Shown here piece by piece: positions 63,280 through 64,000 of a stretch of DNA of 64,000 bases. The stretch is from Oscillospiraceae bacterium (GTDB lineage Bacteria > Bacillota > Clostridia > Oscillospirales > Ruminococcaceae), in the NCBI GenBank assembly GCA_902779915.1, contig CACZDM010000005.1, forward strand, positions 23,198 to 87,197. The letters are read 5' to 3'. The notes below the pieces were generated by a model that was not told the DNA's origin, made no database searches, and saw only the letters and a list, made by a program, of their open reading frames with translations. Position 1 is the stretch's first letter, and every line of letters begins with the position of its first letter. The translations under genes were made by a program, and so were the position numbers.

Positions 63280-64000
63280 ATGTATAACAAATTTAAAGTG
63301 AAAAAGAAACTCATATCAATCGCCCTTGCTCTTGTTATGGCGTCGTCGTCAATTGCAAGTCTTCCAATGAATGTTTTTGCTGGGACGGGGAAAAATGGCG
63401 TAATGAAGGCGCCTGAAGCTAAAAAAGTAAAGGCAATCCAGCTGGCCAACACCCCTACAGGTGGAAAGCTGGACGTTGGCGACGAATTCACATTCACTGT
63501 TATCTTTTCTCCCTCCTATGCATATGCGGATTATAAAAAAGTTGAATGGTCAAGCAATAATGCCGCCGTTGCAACAGTTGATCAAACTGGAAAAGCCACT
63601 GCGCTTAAAGCAGGTCAAGCCAAAATCACAGCAACAGCAAAAAATGGATCAACAGACGAAAATGACTGGGTAAAACAGTCTGTAGACATTACTGTTCTGC
63701 AACCAGTAACAGGAGTTCTGCAACCAGTAACAGGATTCACTATTTCAGGTGCTTCTGATAATGACAAGATTAACGTCGGCAAAGATTTAAAGCTCACAGC
63801 AGTCAGTTTTGAGCCCACCAACGCATATGCGGATTATAAAAAAGTTGAGTGGTTAAGCGATAATACAGGTGTTGCAACAGTTGACCAAACTGGAAAAGTC
63901 GAAGCTATTGCACCTGGCCAAGCCAAAATCACAGCAACAGCAAAAAATGGATCAACAGACGAAAATGACTGGGTAAAACAGTCTGTAGACATTACTGTTC
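63280..64000 (+). CDS. Secreted BIG2-repeat (bacterial Ig-like) protein, 3' end outside window
   Basis: Open to the window edge (240 codons). AAGGAGG lies eight bases before the ATG. A signal peptide (VKKKLISIALALVMASSSIA, cut after NVFA) is followed by AGTGKNGVMKAP, matching the protein at 42538. Two BIG2 Ig-like repeats of about 100 residues follow. Each has YADYKKVEW, a VATVDQTGK block, GQAKITATAKNGSTDENDWV and KQSVDITV; they are joined by a duplicated VLQPVTG linker. Such repeats make stalks or adhesins outside the cell. The second repeat shares an 82-base identical stretch with the first. The C-terminus, any cell-wall anchor and the repeat number cannot be seen. Confidence 0.88.
   Translation, partial: MYNKFKVKKKLISIALALVMASSSIASLPMNVFAGTGKNGVMKAPEAKKVKAIQLANTPTGGKLDVGDEFTFTVIFSPSYAYADYKKVEWSSNNAAVATVDQTGKATALKAGQAKITATAKNGSTDENDWVKQSVDITVLQPVTGVLQPVTGFTISGASDNDKINVGKDLKLTAVSFEPTNAYADYKKVEWLSDNTGVATVDQTGKVEAIAPGQAKITATAKNGSTDENDWVKQSVDITV

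Overview
The window reads as an AT-rich chromosome of a low-GC Firmicute, most likely a Clostridia of the Oscillospiraceae type. The evidence is gene content and order (rplM-rpsI, rpsL-rpsG-fusA-tuf, ligA-gatCAB, ffs-dnaX-ybaB-recR-smpB-ssrA, rimP-nusA-rnpM-ylxQ-infB-rbfA-nrnA-truB-ribF), strong AGGAGG ribosome sites, near-consensus sigma-A promoters, and a SpoVT regulator plus a BofC-C-domain protein left from a sporulating ancestry. An ilvC gene that has lost its middle, a decayed peptide-precursor copy and scattered intergenic repeats suggest genome reduction. Together with many Sec-exported proteins this points to a host-associated, possibly intracellular, life. That last step is inference; no taxonomic search was possible.

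Layout. 0-10 kb: alaS (5' end outside the window), a HIT protein, ribosomal proteins L13/S9, a proteusin-like (NHLP) precursor with a decayed sister copy on the minus strand, then S12/S7/EF-G/EF-Tu. 10-18 kb: sbcDC and, convergent, a polyamine ABC operon potABCD. 18-27 kb: an accessory stretch with a signal-peptide-bearing GT2 glycosyltransferase, an adenylation-carrier-condensation NRPS-like protein, a small GG-motif peptide, a secreted Tim44-like protein, a signal-peptide-bearing TupA-type ATP-grasp enzyme and an acidic secreted helical-repeat protein. 27-36 kb: DNA ligase, GatCAB, SRP RNA, DnaX, YbaB, RecR, SmpB and tmRNA. 36-47 kb: the ilvC remnant, a flippase-like membrane protein, a five-tRNA cluster (Gly-Arg-His-Gln-Gln), an XRE regulator, a DUF4364 protein, a CNNM/CorC protein, a GC-rich secreted protein, ComM, another secreted protein, tRNA-Leu and SpoVT. 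47-56 kb: the rimP-nusA-infB-truB-ribF cluster and tRNA-Ala. 56-64 kb: a second exported GT2, an exported transglutaminase-like protein, an aromatic-amino-acid-type ABC operon with a leader, duplicated small transcription units and the start of a BIG2-repeat secreted protein.

The most notable signals are three. (1) The ABC operon at 59.2-61.9 kb is preceded by what looks like a complete ribosome-mediated attenuator: promoter, a 17-residue leader peptide with tandem Tyr codons just before its stop, a series of mutually exclusive stems and an intrinsic terminator. (2) Three enzymes of normally cytosolic, nucleotide-dependent families (two GT2 and one ATP-grasp) carry cleavable-looking Sec signal peptides. 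In a monoderm living inside a host cell these could act on host nucleotide sugars and ATP. (3) There are orphan double-glycine-type peptide precursors without visible maturation genes, one of them with two GG sites.
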